DNA of 11,892 nucleotides, taken from Candidatus Staskawiczbacteria bacterium RIFOXYD1_FULL_32_13 (GTDB lineage: Bacteria; Patescibacteriota; Minisyncoccia; Minisyncoccales; Staskawiczbacteraceae). Positions 1 to 6,518 of this stretch are shown in pieces; the first letter of the stretch is position 1; every line of letters begins with the position of its first letter. The position numbers and the translations under genes were made by a program. The notes beneath the pieces are model-generated. The model worked only from the letters and a program-made list of their open reading frames with translations, was not told the origin of the DNA and did not search any database. Where the stretch lies: contig MHPU01000004.1 in the NCBI GenBank assembly GCA_001820485.1, positions 1-11,892 of the forward strand. The letters are read 5' to 3'.

Positions 1-683
1 TAGGCTATTTTGTGGCTAAAGACGTGCTTTGCCTACCTCCAGACAAAATAACCCTTCCTAAACAAGATAAAGGCGAAAAAACCGTAAAATTTCTTAATTT
101 AGAGCAAATTGAGAAGCTTTTGTCATCAACTGAAGCAAATACTGCAAATGGACTTAGAGACAGGGCTATTTTAGAAGCTTTTTTCTCAACTGGACTTCGA
201 ATAGCTGAATTAATTGCTTTAGACAAAGATCAGTTTGCAAACCTAAAAAGTAAAACCGATTTAGAGCTTGGTATTATCGGTAAAGGCGGAAATCCTAGAA
301 CTGTTTATTTTTCAGAAAGATCTTTAGGTTTTATAAAAAAATATTTAGAAATTAGAAAAGATAAGGAAAAACCTTTATTTACAAACTTTAGAGATAAAAA
401 AGATGATTCAGATATCAACTCTTCAAGGTTAACTGCAAGGTCAATTGAAAGAATTATAAAAAAATATGCTATTATTTCAGGGATTCCAATTTTTACAACT
501 CCCCACACTCTTCGTCATTCTTATGCAACTGATCTTTTAACTCAAGGAGTTGACTTGCGAACTATACAAGAATTTTTGGGACACAAAAGTATTCTAACAA
601 CTCAAATTTATACTCACGTCACAAATAAAAGACTTCGTGATATTCATCGTAAATTTCACGGTGGTAAAAATTTAAAGAATTAA
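1..683 (+). CDS. XerC/XerD-type tyrosine recombinase, 5'-partial
   Basis: This is the catalytic domain of a tyrosine site-specific recombinase, of the kind that resolves chromosome dimers or integrates mobile DNA. The reading frame is open back to base 3, and the residues before the GTG at 12 continue the usual link between the N-terminal SAM-like core-binding domain and the catalytic domain (a DKI.LPK motif follows), so the true start lies outside the window. Numbering from the GTG, all six catalytic residues are visible: Arg63 in TGLRIAEL, Lys91 in the KGGNPR turn, His165 and Arg168 in HTLRH, His191 in LGHKS and the nucleophile Tyr200 in IYTHV. It ends with TAA. CPR genomes often carry one Xer protein, so a housekeeping role is plausible, but an integrase of a mobile element cannot be excluded. 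No SD or promoter can be judged. Confidence 0.93.
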   Translation, partial: GYFVAKDVLCLPPDKITLPKQDKGEKTVKFLNLEQIEKLLSSTEANTANGLRDRAILEAFFSTGLRIAELIALDKDQFANLKSKTDLELGIIGKGGNPRTVYFSERSLGFIKKYLEIRKDKEKPLFTNFRDKKDDSDINSSRLTARSIERIIKKYAIISGIPIFTTPHTLRHSYATDLLTQGVDLRTIQEFLGHKSILTTQIYTHVTNKRLRDIHRKFHGGKNLKN

Positions 684-703
684 AATATAAAAAACCGGAT
701 TTC

Positions 704-738
704 TGTCGCACAATAAAATTGCCACCTTGTCGCACAAT
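704..738 (+). repeat. Tandem pair of TGTCGCACAAT repeats
   Basis: TGTCGCACAATAAAA (704-718) and TGTCGCACAAT (728-738) lie 24 nt apart in the same orientation, between the recombinase gene and the LAGLIDADG gene. The 14-mer TGTCGCACAATAAA recurs exactly at 1399 and 8501, and its 8-base core recurs at 6788. The function is unknown. All copies are intergenic and read the same way on the plus strand. Confidence 0.75.
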
Positions 739-755
739 TGATTATTTGATATAAT
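727..755 (+). promoter_or_regulatory. Possible promoter of the LAGLIDADG gene
   Basis: A perfect TATAAT (750-755) stands 17 nt after TTGTCG (727-732), which matches 4 of 6 positions of the -35 consensus. The -35 hexamer is the start of the second TGTCGCACAAT repeat. Transcription would begin near 762, about 33 nt before the ATG at 795. The region is very AT-rich, so chance TATAAT boxes are expected. Confidence 0.45.
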
Positions 756-794
756 TAAAACAATAAAATTTAAATATTAAAAAATATAAATATT

Positions 795-1298
795 ATGATA
801 GAAAATAAAAAATTTAATATATCGGAATTAGTTAGTAATTATGGTTGCTTTGATTTACAATTTAGAAAAGATACAAGACATAAACGAACTGGCTCACCAA
901 CATATTATCGTTGGAACACTCAATTTGTAATAACCAGCCCAAAAGAAAAGATTGAGCTTTTAAATAAGATTGGAAATGAATTAAAATGCGGTAAAACTAA
1001 TATAAGCAAAGACCAAGCAAGATTCTCAGTACAAAAAATTGATGATATAAAAGAAAAAATTATTCCATATTTTAGAAAAAATCAATTATCCGGAAAAAAG
1101 AAAGGTGATTTTAATTTATGGCAAAAAGCTGTAGAAATTATTTATTTAAATAAAGGGAAATCTCTTCTTAATTGGAAAAGAAATGAATTTTTACAATTGC
1201 TTGAAATTCATAAATCAGCTATAAAATACAAAGAAAAGCCAAGGCAAAGCAAATGGATAGAAGACGCAACTAATCTATCAAAAACCTTAAAATCATAA
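795..1298 (+). CDS. LAGLIDADG-family (homing endonuclease-like) protein, motif degraded
   Basis: A 167-residue protein resembling single-motif LAGLIDADG homing endonucleases (LAGLIDADG_1 type), which act as homodimers on DNA. The support is the order of features: GCF at 17-19, a strand ending in QFVITSP (43-49), an amphipathic helix ELLNKIGNEL (54-63), CGK, then ARFSVQKIDDIKEKIIPYF (75-93), KKKGDF (101-106) and LWQKAVEII (108-116), all typical of this fold. The diagnostic motif is damaged: where LAGLIDADG is expected the protein has ISELVSNYG, so the metal-binding Asp before Gly is Tyr17. It is therefore probably a catalytically dead relic or a protein reused for DNA or RNA binding. It is freestanding, with no visible intron or intein around it. 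There is no SD before the ATG. It is followed by a clear terminator and bracketed by TGTCGCACAAT repeats, which suggests an accessory insertion. Confidence 0.7.
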   Translation: MIENKKFNISELVSNYGCFDLQFRKDTRHKRTGSPTYYRWNTQFVITSPKEKIELLNKIGNELKCGKTNISKDQARFSVQKIDDIKEKIIPYFRKNQLSGKKKGDFNLWQKAVEIIYLNKGKSLLNWKRNEFLQLLEIHKSAIKYKEKPRQSKWIEDATNLSKTLKS

Positions 1299-1312
1299 CA
1301 ATAAGTACAATA

Positions 1313-1340
1313 AAAAAGCGAAATTTAATCTTCGCTTTTT
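1313..1340 (+). terminator. Intrinsic terminator after the LAGLIDADG gene
   Basis: AAAAAGCGAA (1313-1322) pairs perfectly with TTCGCTTTTT (1331-1340) around an 8-nt loop, and the run of T continues as ATTTG. It starts 15 nt after the stop codon. The A-rich left arm may let it work on the minus strand as well, for uppS. Confidence 0.85.
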
Positions 1341-1398
1341 ATTTGCATAAAATAGTAATTACTAATCCCCCGCCCCATTATCTGTATGTCTAATAATG

Positions 1399-1412
1399 TG
1401 TCGCACAATAAA
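1399..1412 (+). repeat. TGTCGCACAATAAA repeat next to the uppS stop
   Basis: An exact copy of the 14-mer found at 704 and 8501. It abuts the uppS stop codon (1413-1415) with no gap, so on the minus strand uppS is followed directly by TTTATTGTGCGACA. Together with the pair at 704-738 it brackets the LAGLIDADG gene. Confidence 0.75.
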
Positions 1413-2096
1413 CTATTTTCCAAAACGGCGAGACCTTTTATCAAACTCTTGTAAAGCTAAATCTAAATCCTGTTCTGTAAAATCTGGCCAATATTTACTA
1501 GAAAAATATAACTCTGAGTATACAGCTTGCCATAAAACAAAATTTGACATTCGCATTTCTCCACCAGCTCTTATAACTAAATCTGGATCTTTCAAACCTG
1601 CTGTTGATAAATAACTATCAAATAATTTTTCATTAATATCATCGACTGAAATTTTTTCTTCTACAATTTTTTTTACAGCATTTAAGATATCCCATTTGCC
1701 ACCATAGCTAATTGCTAAATTTAAAAATAAACTAGAATTGTTTTTTGTTGATTCCTCAGTTTTTATAATTGCATCTTGCAGAGATTTTGGCAATCGATCC
1801 TTCTGCCCTATCACACGCACGCAAGTACCATTTTTATTATAACTTTCTAAATTATCAATTAAACATTTTTCTAAAAGATTCATTAAATAGCTAACTTCTT
1901 CTGGCGATCTATTCCAATTTTCTGTAGAAAATCCAAAAGCAGTAAGAACCTTTACCCCTTTATTTTTACACCATTTTGAAAAATCAAGTAAGTTTTTATA
2001 ACCTTGCATATGACCCTCTAAAGTATTTAAACCTTTCTCTCTCGCCCATCTTCTATTACCATCTGGAAATAAAACTATGTGTTGAGGTATATTCAT
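1413..2096 (-). CDS. uppS: Isoprenyl transferase / undecaprenyl diphosphate synthase
   Basis: A cis-prenyltransferase of 227 residues that condenses isopentenyl diphosphate onto farnesyl diphosphate to make the C55 lipid carrier for cell-wall and surface polysaccharide synthesis. It acts at the cytoplasmic membrane. Visible motifs: HIVLFPDGNRRWA (6-18) with the catalytic Asp12; FSTENW (56-61); YGGKWDI (131-137); and the closing DLVIRAGGEMRMSNFVLWQ (172-190), where Arg176, Arg182 and Ser184 correspond to the isopentenyl diphosphate-binding residues of the E. coli enzyme. The usual DGNGRW is DGNRRW here, a variant known in the family. The length is somewhat short but complete. The ATG overlaps the TGA of the small upstream gene as ATGA, so translation is probably coupled; there is no SD. 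The stop is TAG. Confidence 0.96.
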   Translation of the reverse strand: MNIPQHIVLFPDGNRRWAREKGLNTLEGHMQGYKNLLDFSKWCKNKGVKVLTAFGFSTENWNRSPEEVSYLMNLLEKCLIDNLESYNKNGTCVRVIGQKDRLPKSLQDAIIKTEESTKNNSSLFLNLAISYGGKWDILNAVKKIVEEKISVDDINEKLFDSYLSTAGLKDPDLVIRAGGEMRMSNFVLWQAVYSELYFSSKYWPDFTEQDLDLALQEFDKRSRRFGK

Positions 2097-2248
2097 AAAT
2101 TTGTATTTATTTGAATTTTAGGCTTTTCTTGATATTTTGCTGTTATAAATCCAAAAGCAAATGAAAATAATACTAACAGTATAATTACAATAAAAAGTAT
2201 AATATTTGCTCTATGGACTTTGACAAATTCAGAAATTTTTGCTAACAT
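2093..2248 (-). CDS. Small single-pass membrane protein upstream of uppS
   Basis: A 51-residue frame beginning MLAKISEFVKVHRANIILF and ending KIQINTNL. Residues 1-14 are mildly basic, residues 15-36 form one strongly hydrophobic helix rich in Ile, Leu, Val and Phe, and a short polar tail follows (AKYQEKPK). This predicts one transmembrane segment. Its TGA overlaps the ATG of uppS by four bases (ATGA), which argues for a real, translationally coupled gene rather than a chance frame. I do not recognise a named family. Short one-helix proteins next to envelope genes are common in CPR genomes, and the link with uppS suggests an envelope role, as inference only. Its first codons overlap the opposing rpmA promoter. 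Confidence 0.68.
   Translation of the reverse strand: MLAKISEFVKVHRANIILFIVIILLVLFSFAFGFITAKYQEKPKIQINTNL
2220..2248 (+). promoter_or_regulatory. rpmA promoter
   Basis: TTGACA (2220-2225), a 17-nt spacer, then TAACAT (2243-2248). Transcription would start near 2255, giving a leader of about 25 nt before the rpmA ATG at 2280. The promoter lies within the 5' end of the divergent small membrane gene. Confidence 0.65.
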
Positions 2249-2279
2249 AGTTATATACAACAATTAAACTTAAAATAAT

Positions 2280-2561
2280 ATGTCAAAAACTAAATCATCT
2301 GGTCTTTCTCGCCTTGGAAGAGATTCTAATGCCCAAAGACTTGGAATCAAAAAATTTGCTGGACAAATTGTAAAAACTGGCAATATAATAATAAGACAAA
2401 GAGGAACAAAAATTCTTCCTGGAAAAAATGTTAAATTAGGATCTGACGATACTATTTTTGCAATGAAAGACGGATTTGTTAAATTTGTTACAAAAAACAA
2501 AGATTTATTTAATGGTAAACAAAGAATGGTAAAAGTAGTTAGCGTAGAGCCAACAAAATAA
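2280..2561 (+). CDS. rpmA: 50S ribosomal protein bL27
   Basis: Ribosomal protein bL27, 93 residues, which sits near the peptidyl transferase centre. The family core is unmistakable: SRLGRDSNAQRLGIKKFAGQ (10-29), then TGNIIIRQRGTK, PGKNVKLG and a DGFVKF strand near residue 65. The N-terminal arm begins MSKTKSSGL, with Lys/Ser-rich residues that in this family reach toward the tRNA ends. In many bacteria rpmA follows rplU; here it stands alone with its own promoter and terminator. There is no SD before the ATG. It ends with TAA and faces pyrG tail to tail. Confidence 0.97.
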   Translation: MSKTKSSGLSRLGRDSNAQRLGIKKFAGQIVKTGNIIIRQRGTKILPGKNVKLGSDDTIFAMKDGFVKFVTKNKDLFNGKQRMVKVVSVEPTK

Positions 2562-2568
2562 TTTTTAG

Positions 2569-2597
2569 AAACTGCCCTAACTCTGGGTAGTTTTTTT
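2569..2597 (+). terminator. Intrinsic terminator of rpmA
   Basis: AAACTGCCC (2569-2577) pairs with GGGTAGTTT (2585-2593), including one G-U wobble, around a 7-nt loop, and a run of seven T (2591-2597) follows. It starts 7 nt after the rpmA stop. Confidence 0.9.
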
Positions 2598-2614
2598 GTC
2601 TATAAAATGAACGA

Positions 2615-2700
2615 GGCAAATAAGCTTTTTTGGAAGTTGCGACCACAGTCGCAAATTGAGCACACCGCAGTGGCTCAATCGGAAAAAAAGTTTATTTGCC
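2615..2700. repeat. 86-nt branched palindrome between rpmA and pyrG
   Basis: The outer arms GGCAAATAA (2615-2623) and TTATTTGCC (2692-2700) pair perfectly, and the stem continues through one G-T pair, one C-G pair and six T-A pairs (2626-2631 with 2684-2689). Inside are two further hairpins: TTGCGAC/GTCGCAA with loop CACA (2637-2654), and ATTGAGC/GCTCAAT (2655-2679) with an inner CAC/GTG and loop CGCA. Together they form a three-way junction on either strand. It lies 13 nt beyond the pyrG stop and after the rpmA terminator. It could be an extragenic palindrome, a transcript-end stabiliser or a bidirectional terminator. No family is recognised. Confidence 0.75.
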
Positions 2701-2713
2701 GAGCGAATAGAAA

Positions 2714-4327
2714 TCAAATACAAGCCTTAACAAAAGCTTTAAATAAAGGATGTGGTTTTAATGGACGAGATTTAAATTCTGGATGAAATTGCGTACCCAC
2801 AAAAAATGGATGATTTTCTAATTCAATAATTTCAACTAAATCCCTATCTGGATTTACTCCAGAAATAATTAATCCTTTTTTTGCCAATGCTTCGCGGTAA
2901 TCATTATTAAATTCAAATCGGTGCCTGTGACGTTCCGAAATAGTTTCTTCTTTATAGGCATTGAACGCCTTTGTATTTTTAGTAAGCCTACAATCATAAG
3001 CTCCAAGACGCATAGAACCTCCATATCTTTGCTCATTCATTAAAACCTTTTGTTCTGGCATCAGATCAAAAATTGGACTTTTTGTTTTTTGATCTATTTC
3101 TGTTGTATTAGCATCTTTCAAACCAGCTACATTTCTAGCAAATTCAATACAAGCCAGTTGCATCCCGTAACACAAACCAAAATATGGAATTTTATTCTTT
3201 CTGCAATACTCTATAGCTTTTATTTTTCCTTCTACGCCTCTTGATCCAAATCCTCCAGGAATTATTATACCATCAAATGATTTTAATTCATTAATTTTTT
3301 TTGTCTCAGTTTCATAAGTATCAGAATCTAACCATTCAATTATAGGCTTTTTTTTAAAAAAATATGCAGCGTGTTTTACTGATTCAATTACTGAAATATA
3401 TGAATCTGTAAGTACAAAATCTCCAGAGCCGAAATATTTACCCACAATGCCAATTTTAACTTCTCCTTTTGGATTTTTAATATTATCTACAAAAAATTTC
3501 CAATCTGCCATATCTTTTGATTTTGCTTTAAGGTGAAGTTTTTTTAAAATTCTTCCAGAAATATTATCTTTTTCAAAATTAATAGGAACTTCGTAAATAC
3601 TTTCAATATTTGGAGCAGAGATTACATCACCCTCCTCTAATCCACACATAAATTGAATTTTTTCTTTTCTTTTTTGGTCTAAAGGCACACTAGCTCGAGC
3701 TAAAATTATATCTGGTTGTATTCCTACAGAATTAAGATTTCTTACAGCATGCTGAGTTGGCTTGGTTTTTAGCTCTGTGCCACCAGCCCCTAAAGTTGGA
3801 ATATAGCTTACTAGAACTGTTAAAACATCGTTATGATTCTTTAATTTTAGCATTTTAATTGCCTCTAAAAAAAGTAAGTTTTCATATTCACCAACAGTAC
3901 CTCCAATTTCTGTAACAACTATTTGCGCATTTTCTTTTTTGGCAGCTATATTTATACGATCAATTACTTCCATTGGAATTCGTGGTACCACTTCTACTTG
4001 TTTGCCCTTATATTCCATTCTGCGTTCTTTGTTGATAACAGAAAGATAAACACTTCCTGTTGTCATATAATTAGCACTTGAAAGACTAGTATCTAAAAAT
4101 CTTTCATAATTGCCCATATCTTGATCGCACTCCATACCATCATCTAAAACAAAAACCTCACCGTGTTCTGTGGGGCTCATTGTGCCAGCATCAACATTTA
4201 CATATGGATCAATTTTAATTGCAGTAACAGCAAAACCACGAGATTGTAATATTTTGGCAATAGAAGCAGCTGCCACCCCCTTGCCTACTCCAGACATTAC
4301 TCCACCAGTTATAAAAATATATTTCAT
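2714..4327 (-). CDS. pyrG: CTP synthase (glutamine-hydrolysing)
   Basis: CTP synthase of 537 residues, full length for the family. It converts UTP, ATP and glutamine into CTP, the last step of pyrimidine nucleotide synthesis. The N-terminal synthetase domain carries the P-loop GGVMSGVGKG (8-17), the DPYVNVDAGTMSP...HGEVFVLDDG block (40-64) and the EIGGTVGEYE motif (140-149). The C-terminal class I glutamine amidotransferase domain has the oxyanion loop GGFGSRG (358-364), the nucleophile Cys386 in GLCYGMQ, and His515 and Glu517 in FHPEF. The family's more usual GICLGMQ is GLCYGMQ here. The stop is TGA directly after a normal C-terminus, which supports the standard bacterial code. It lies 19 nt downstream of rplI, probably in one operon, and has no SD. 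Confidence 0.98.
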   Translation of the reverse strand: MKYIFITGGVMSGVGKGVAAASIAKILQSRGFAVTAIKIDPYVNVDAGTMSPTEHGEVFVLDDGMECDQDMGNYERFLDTSLSSANYMTTGSVYLSVINKERRMEYKGKQVEVVPRIPMEVIDRINIAAKKENAQIVVTEIGGTVGEYENLLFLEAIKMLKLKNHNDVLTVLVSYIPTLGAGGTELKTKPTQHAVRNLNSVGIQPDIILARASVPLDQKRKEKIQFMCGLEEGDVISAPNIESIYEVPINFEKDNISGRILKKLHLKAKSKDMADWKFFVDNIKNPKGEVKIGIVGKYFGSGDFVLTDSYISVIESVKHAAYFFKKKPIIEWLDSDTYETETKKINELKSFDGIIIPGGFGSRGVEGKIKAIEYCRKNKIPYFGLCYGMQLACIEFARNVAGLKDANTTEIDQKTKSPIFDLMPEQKVLMNEQRYGGSMRLGAYDCRLTKNTKAFNAYKEETISERHRHRFEFNNDYREALAKKGLIISGVNPDRDLVEIIELENHPFFVGTQFHPEFKSRPLKPHPLFKAFVKACI

Positions 4328-4346
4328 TTTAAAAAATATTTAAAAT

Positions 4347-4814
4347 TTAAATTTCTTCTTTTATTCCACCATCTTCTGGTAGAATAGATAAATTAATTTC
4401 TGCCTCAAGATTATGCTCCAAATTAATTTTAACTTTAAATTCACCTGTTTGCTTAATCGCTTCCTGCAAATCAATTTGCGATTTTTTAACATCAAAACCC
4501 ATTTCTTTTAATTTTTCTACAATCTTCTGGGCATTTACAGATTCAAAAAGTTGACCTTCATCACCAACTTTAAGCGTAATTTGAACTTCTAAATCATCTA
4601 AATTTGAAGCTAATTCTTGAAATTTCTTTAGCTCTTCTTCAACTTCCTTTTCAATATTTTCTTTTTGGGAATCAAGCCATTTTAAAGCCTGCTTTGTAGC
4701 AGGTTTTGCTAATTTTTTTACAATCAAAAAATTTCTTGCATATCCATCTTTAACTTCCTTTACTTCATATTTTTTACCAACATCTTCTACATTTTGCATT
4801 AATATAACTTTCAT
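4347..4814 (-). CDS. rplI: 50S ribosomal protein bL9
   Basis: Ribosomal protein bL9, 155 residues. The N-terminal rRNA-binding domain is MKVILMQNVEDVGKKYEVKEVKDGYARNFL (1-30) followed by LAKPAT. Next come a long charged helix (about 41-75), then the C-terminal domain with GDEGQLFESVNAQKIVEKL and a final beta region ending in ILPEDG. Length and domain order match the family. bL9 is reported missing from some CPR lineages, so its presence may help place the organism. It sits between ctpA and pyrG with gaps of 32 and 19 nt, suggesting co-transcription. There is no SD before the ATG. Confidence 0.96.
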   Translation of the reverse strand: MKVILMQNVEDVGKKYEVKEVKDGYARNFLIVKKLAKPATKQALKWLDSQKENIEKEVEEELKKFQELASNLDDLEVQITLKVGDEGQLFESVNAQKIVEKLKEMGFDVKKSQIDLQEAIKQTGEFKVKINLEHNLEAEINLSILPEDGGIKEEI

Positions 4815-4846
4815 ATAATTTTAAATTAATTTTATTATATTATATC

Positions 4847-6037
4847 TTACTTCAAACCATTAATAATTTCAAGTGCTTTTTCTAATTGTGGATCTTTTTC
4901 TTCTTGCATGTCCTTTTCTGTTATATCTATCTTAATATCCGGGCTTAGTCCAACCTCTGCAATTGAATTTCCTTTAGGAGTAAGCCACTTTGCTATTGTA
5001 ATTTTAATTGATGAACCATCTTTTAAATTTATAACTTGTTGAACAGAGCCTTTGCCAAAAGATTTTGTTCCTATTAACTTAATTCCGCGATTATCTCTTA
5101 AAGTTCCCGCCAATATTTCAGAAGCTGAAGCAGAACCTGAATTTATTAAAATAACCATTGGATAATTAATAAGATTAGCATTACCATCAGTTTTATATAT
5201 TTCTTGTTCTTTATCTTTACCAAAATCCTCAATTGTTACAACTTGACCTCTTTCTAAAAACCAACCTGCAATTTCTTGAGATAGTTCAAGATATCCACCA
5301 GGATTATTCCTTAAATCCAAAACAATTTTTTTAGCTGGAGAATTTAAAATCTCTATTGCAACTTTCTTAAAATCTGTTGATAAAGACTGATCGAATTGAA
5401 AAATTTGAATATAGGCTACATCATTATCTTTTAATTGCCACTCTACTGATGGAACTTTAATAGTATCTCTTATAATTTTTATATCTTTTGAAACAAGCCA
5501 TGAATCTCTATAAATATTTAAAACCACTTCTGTTCCCTTTTTACCTCTTATCAATTTAACTGCTTCTTCAACTGCCATTCCAGTAGCATCATTCCCATCA
5601 ATTTTTACAATAATATCTCCTGGCATTAAACCAGCTTTTTCTGCTGGAGTTCCTTTAAGTGGAGAAACAATTGTTAATTGATCTTTTTTAATACCAACTT
5701 CAGCTCCAATACCTGAAAAATATCCTGATAAATCATCATTAAATTGTTTTGATTGTTCTGGGTCAAAAAAACTTGTATATGGGTCCCCCAGGCTTTTTGC
5801 CATGCCTTCAATAGCTCCATAAACTATTTTTTGGTTATCAAGTTTTTCTGAATTTACAAAATTTTCTGATAATTTATTGTAAACATCCCAGAATAAAGAA
5901 AAGTCTATTTCTTCTGGCTTACAAACCTTGCATTCAACACTATTCTCCCCAACAAAAAAACCTCCGGCAAAAAATCCTGCAAACAAAATAATTAACACAA
6001 CTGGATAAGCAAATTTTTTCTTATTTAAATTAAACAT
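4847..6037 (-). CDS. ctpA: S41-family C-terminal processing peptidase, membrane-anchored
   Basis: A 396-residue carboxyl-terminal processing protease (S41A), which cleaves proteins outside the membrane from their C-terminal ends. Residues 10-30 form one hydrophobic segment, an uncleaved signal anchor. A helical N-terminal region with GDPYTSFFDPEQ (84-95) is followed by a PDZ domain (about 105-190; GIGAEVG, SPLKGTPAEKAGLMPGDII) and the catalytic domain with LDLRNNPGG (240-248). By spacing to E. coli Prc the Ser-Lys-Gln triad is Ser304 in SASASEI, Lys329 in SFGKGS and Gln333. It is the first gene of a probable ctpA-rplI-pyrG operon. A promoter candidate lies 49 nt upstream and a palindromic repeat sits between promoter and start. 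There is no SD. Confidence 0.96.
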   Translation of the reverse strand: MFNLNKKKFAYPVVLIILFAGFFAGGFFVGENSVECKVCKPEEIDFSLFWDVYNKLSENFVNSEKLDNQKIVYGAIEGMAKSLGDPYTSFFDPEQSKQFNDDLSGYFSGIGAEVGIKKDQLTIVSPLKGTPAEKAGLMPGDIIVKIDGNDATGMAVEEAVKLIRGKKGTEVVLNIYRDSWLVSKDIKIIRDTIKVPSVEWQLKDNDVAYIQIFQFDQSLSTDFKKVAIEILNSPAKKIVLDLRNNPGGYLELSQEIAGWFLERGQVVTIEDFGKDKEQEIYKTDGNANLINYPMVILINSGSASASEILAGTLRDNRGIKLIGTKSFGKGSVQQVINLKDGSSIKITIAKWLTPKGNSIAEVGLSPDIKIDITEKDMQEEKDPQLEKALEIINGLK

Positions 6038-6046
6038 ATTTTTGTC

Positions 6047-6066
6047 ATTCCCACGAAGGCGAGAAT
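6047..6066. repeat. GTCATTCCC-type palindromic repeat upstream of ctpA
   Basis: Bases 6047-6066 (ATTCCCACGAAG...GAGAAT) fold into an 8-bp stem with two G-T wobbles and a 4-nt loop. With the preceding GTC it resembles the extragenic palindrome GTCATTCCCGCGAAGGCGGGAATC seen in many bacterial genomes. It lies 10 nt before the ctpA start, inside the predicted leader, so it could affect translation of ctpA. Confidence 0.6.
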
Positions 6067-6085
6067 CAGAACACTTACAATTATT

Positions 6086-6114
6086 ATTTTACCAAATCTA
6101 ATTTTTTTTTGCAA
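6086..6114 (-). promoter_or_regulatory. Probable ctpA operon promoter
   Basis: On the minus strand TTGCAA (6109-6114), 17 nt, then TAAAAT (6086-6091). Transcription would start near 6079, about 42 nt before the ctpA ATG. The -35 region matches 5 of 6 consensus bases and the -10 region 5 of 6. The spacer contains an A-tract. Confidence 0.55.
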
Positions 6115-6123
6115 ATAAATAGA

Positions 6124-6147
6124 GCGGTCACCGAATTGGTAAACCGC
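6124..6147 (-). terminator. Weak terminator-like hairpin ending the 6.3 kb transcript
   Basis: GCGGT (6124-6128) pairs with ACCGC (6143-6147), with an inner ACC/GGT pair (6130-6132 with 6138-6140) around loop GAATT. On the minus strand it is followed by CTCTATTTATTTG, a poor but T-rich tail. It marks the likely 3' end of the leftward unit that starts near 6695. Confidence 0.5.
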
Positions 6148-6235
6148 CCTTGATCTTAGACAGTATTGACAACGGCAGAGACCCCGTTTGAGCACCGCGT
6201 GTGCTGGGGATCGTTTGCCCGAAATTGTCAGACAC
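6128..6235 (-). other. Possible 35-residue peptide frame (doubtful)
   Basis: A minus-strand GTG at 6235 opens 35 sense codons to a TGA at 6128-6130, beginning SDNFGQTIPS after the start residue and ending GGLPIR. The AGGA before the GTG is adjacent to it, which is too close for a ribosome binding site, and the frame overlaps two hairpins. I list it only because it lies in the same transcript as the ATT-start frame. Confidence 0.15.
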
Positions 6236-6324
6236 TCCTATCGAGGATTTTCACCCCGGAGATTTTAGTTCTATAACAACGAACTGCAAGCGGGCGAGGC
6301 GTCGCCGGCGCACAGAAATCGATG
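6148..6324 (-). ncRNA. Structured 3' region of the leftward transcript
   Basis: After the ATT-start frame ends, about 177 nt without a convincing gene contain several independent hairpins. GGCGA/TCGCC has a 4-nt loop (6293-6306). AGTTC/GAACT has a 9-nt loop (6267-6285). AGCAC/GTGCT, stacked on CCCC/GGGG with a 5-nt bulge, spans 6182-6209. A further CGAGGG/CCCTCG stem (6336-6356) lies in the end of the frame itself. The stretch is GC-rich against an AT-rich background, a usual sign of structured RNA in AT-rich genomes. It matches no RNA family I can recognise; signatures of RNase P RNA, tmRNA and SRP RNA are absent. Confidence 0.4.
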
Positions 6325-6513
6325 TCAGAACTTATCGAGGGTCATAACTCCCCTCGGATTTACGATGGCACTTTTCTGTGAGGATCGCTCACGGACATAT
6401 ACCATCTCGACTTTTTCCCGCAAAAAGCTAAAAGTCAAATATTCCAATCTGCGGGTCTGCTTTACAGCAGATGTTTTCACGCCGTCAATCAAGGCGCTCA
6501 AGGATTCAGCAAT
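6325..6513 (-). CDS. Hypothetical 62-residue protein with apparent ATT start
   Basis: The frame runs ATT GCT GAA TCC and so on, for 62 sense codons ending in TGA, with a product beginning (M)AESLSALIDGVKTSAVKQTR and ending GVMTLDKF. It has no ATG, GTG or TTG at a usable place: the first TTG is codon 5, 17 nt from the SD. The ATT stands exactly 5 nt after a perfect AAAGGAGG, the same arrangement as the ATG of the 322-residue gene nearby. Codon use is GC-rich, unlike the flanking core genes. The product is helical-looking, basic and without a membrane segment. It belongs to no family I recognise. A strong promoter and structured leader lie upstream. Alternatives are a start-codon mutation (pseudogene) or a noncoding RNA that happens to contain an open frame. 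Confidence 0.5.
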   Translation of the reverse strand: MAESLSALIDGVKTSAVKQTRRLEYLTFSFLREKVEMVYVRERSSQKSAIVNPRGVMTLDKF

Positions 6514-6518
6514 ATTTT

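Noticed and set aside
704..738. TGTCGCACAAT repeats as a CRISPR array or a dif site
   Set aside because: The repeat is too short and copies are scattered over 8 kb with genes between them. There is no palindromic partner arm as in dif.
2714..2716. Recoding of TGA as glycine (SR1/Gracilibacteria code)
   Set aside because: pyrG and the uppS-coupled gene end naturally at TGA, and no core gene has an internal TGA.
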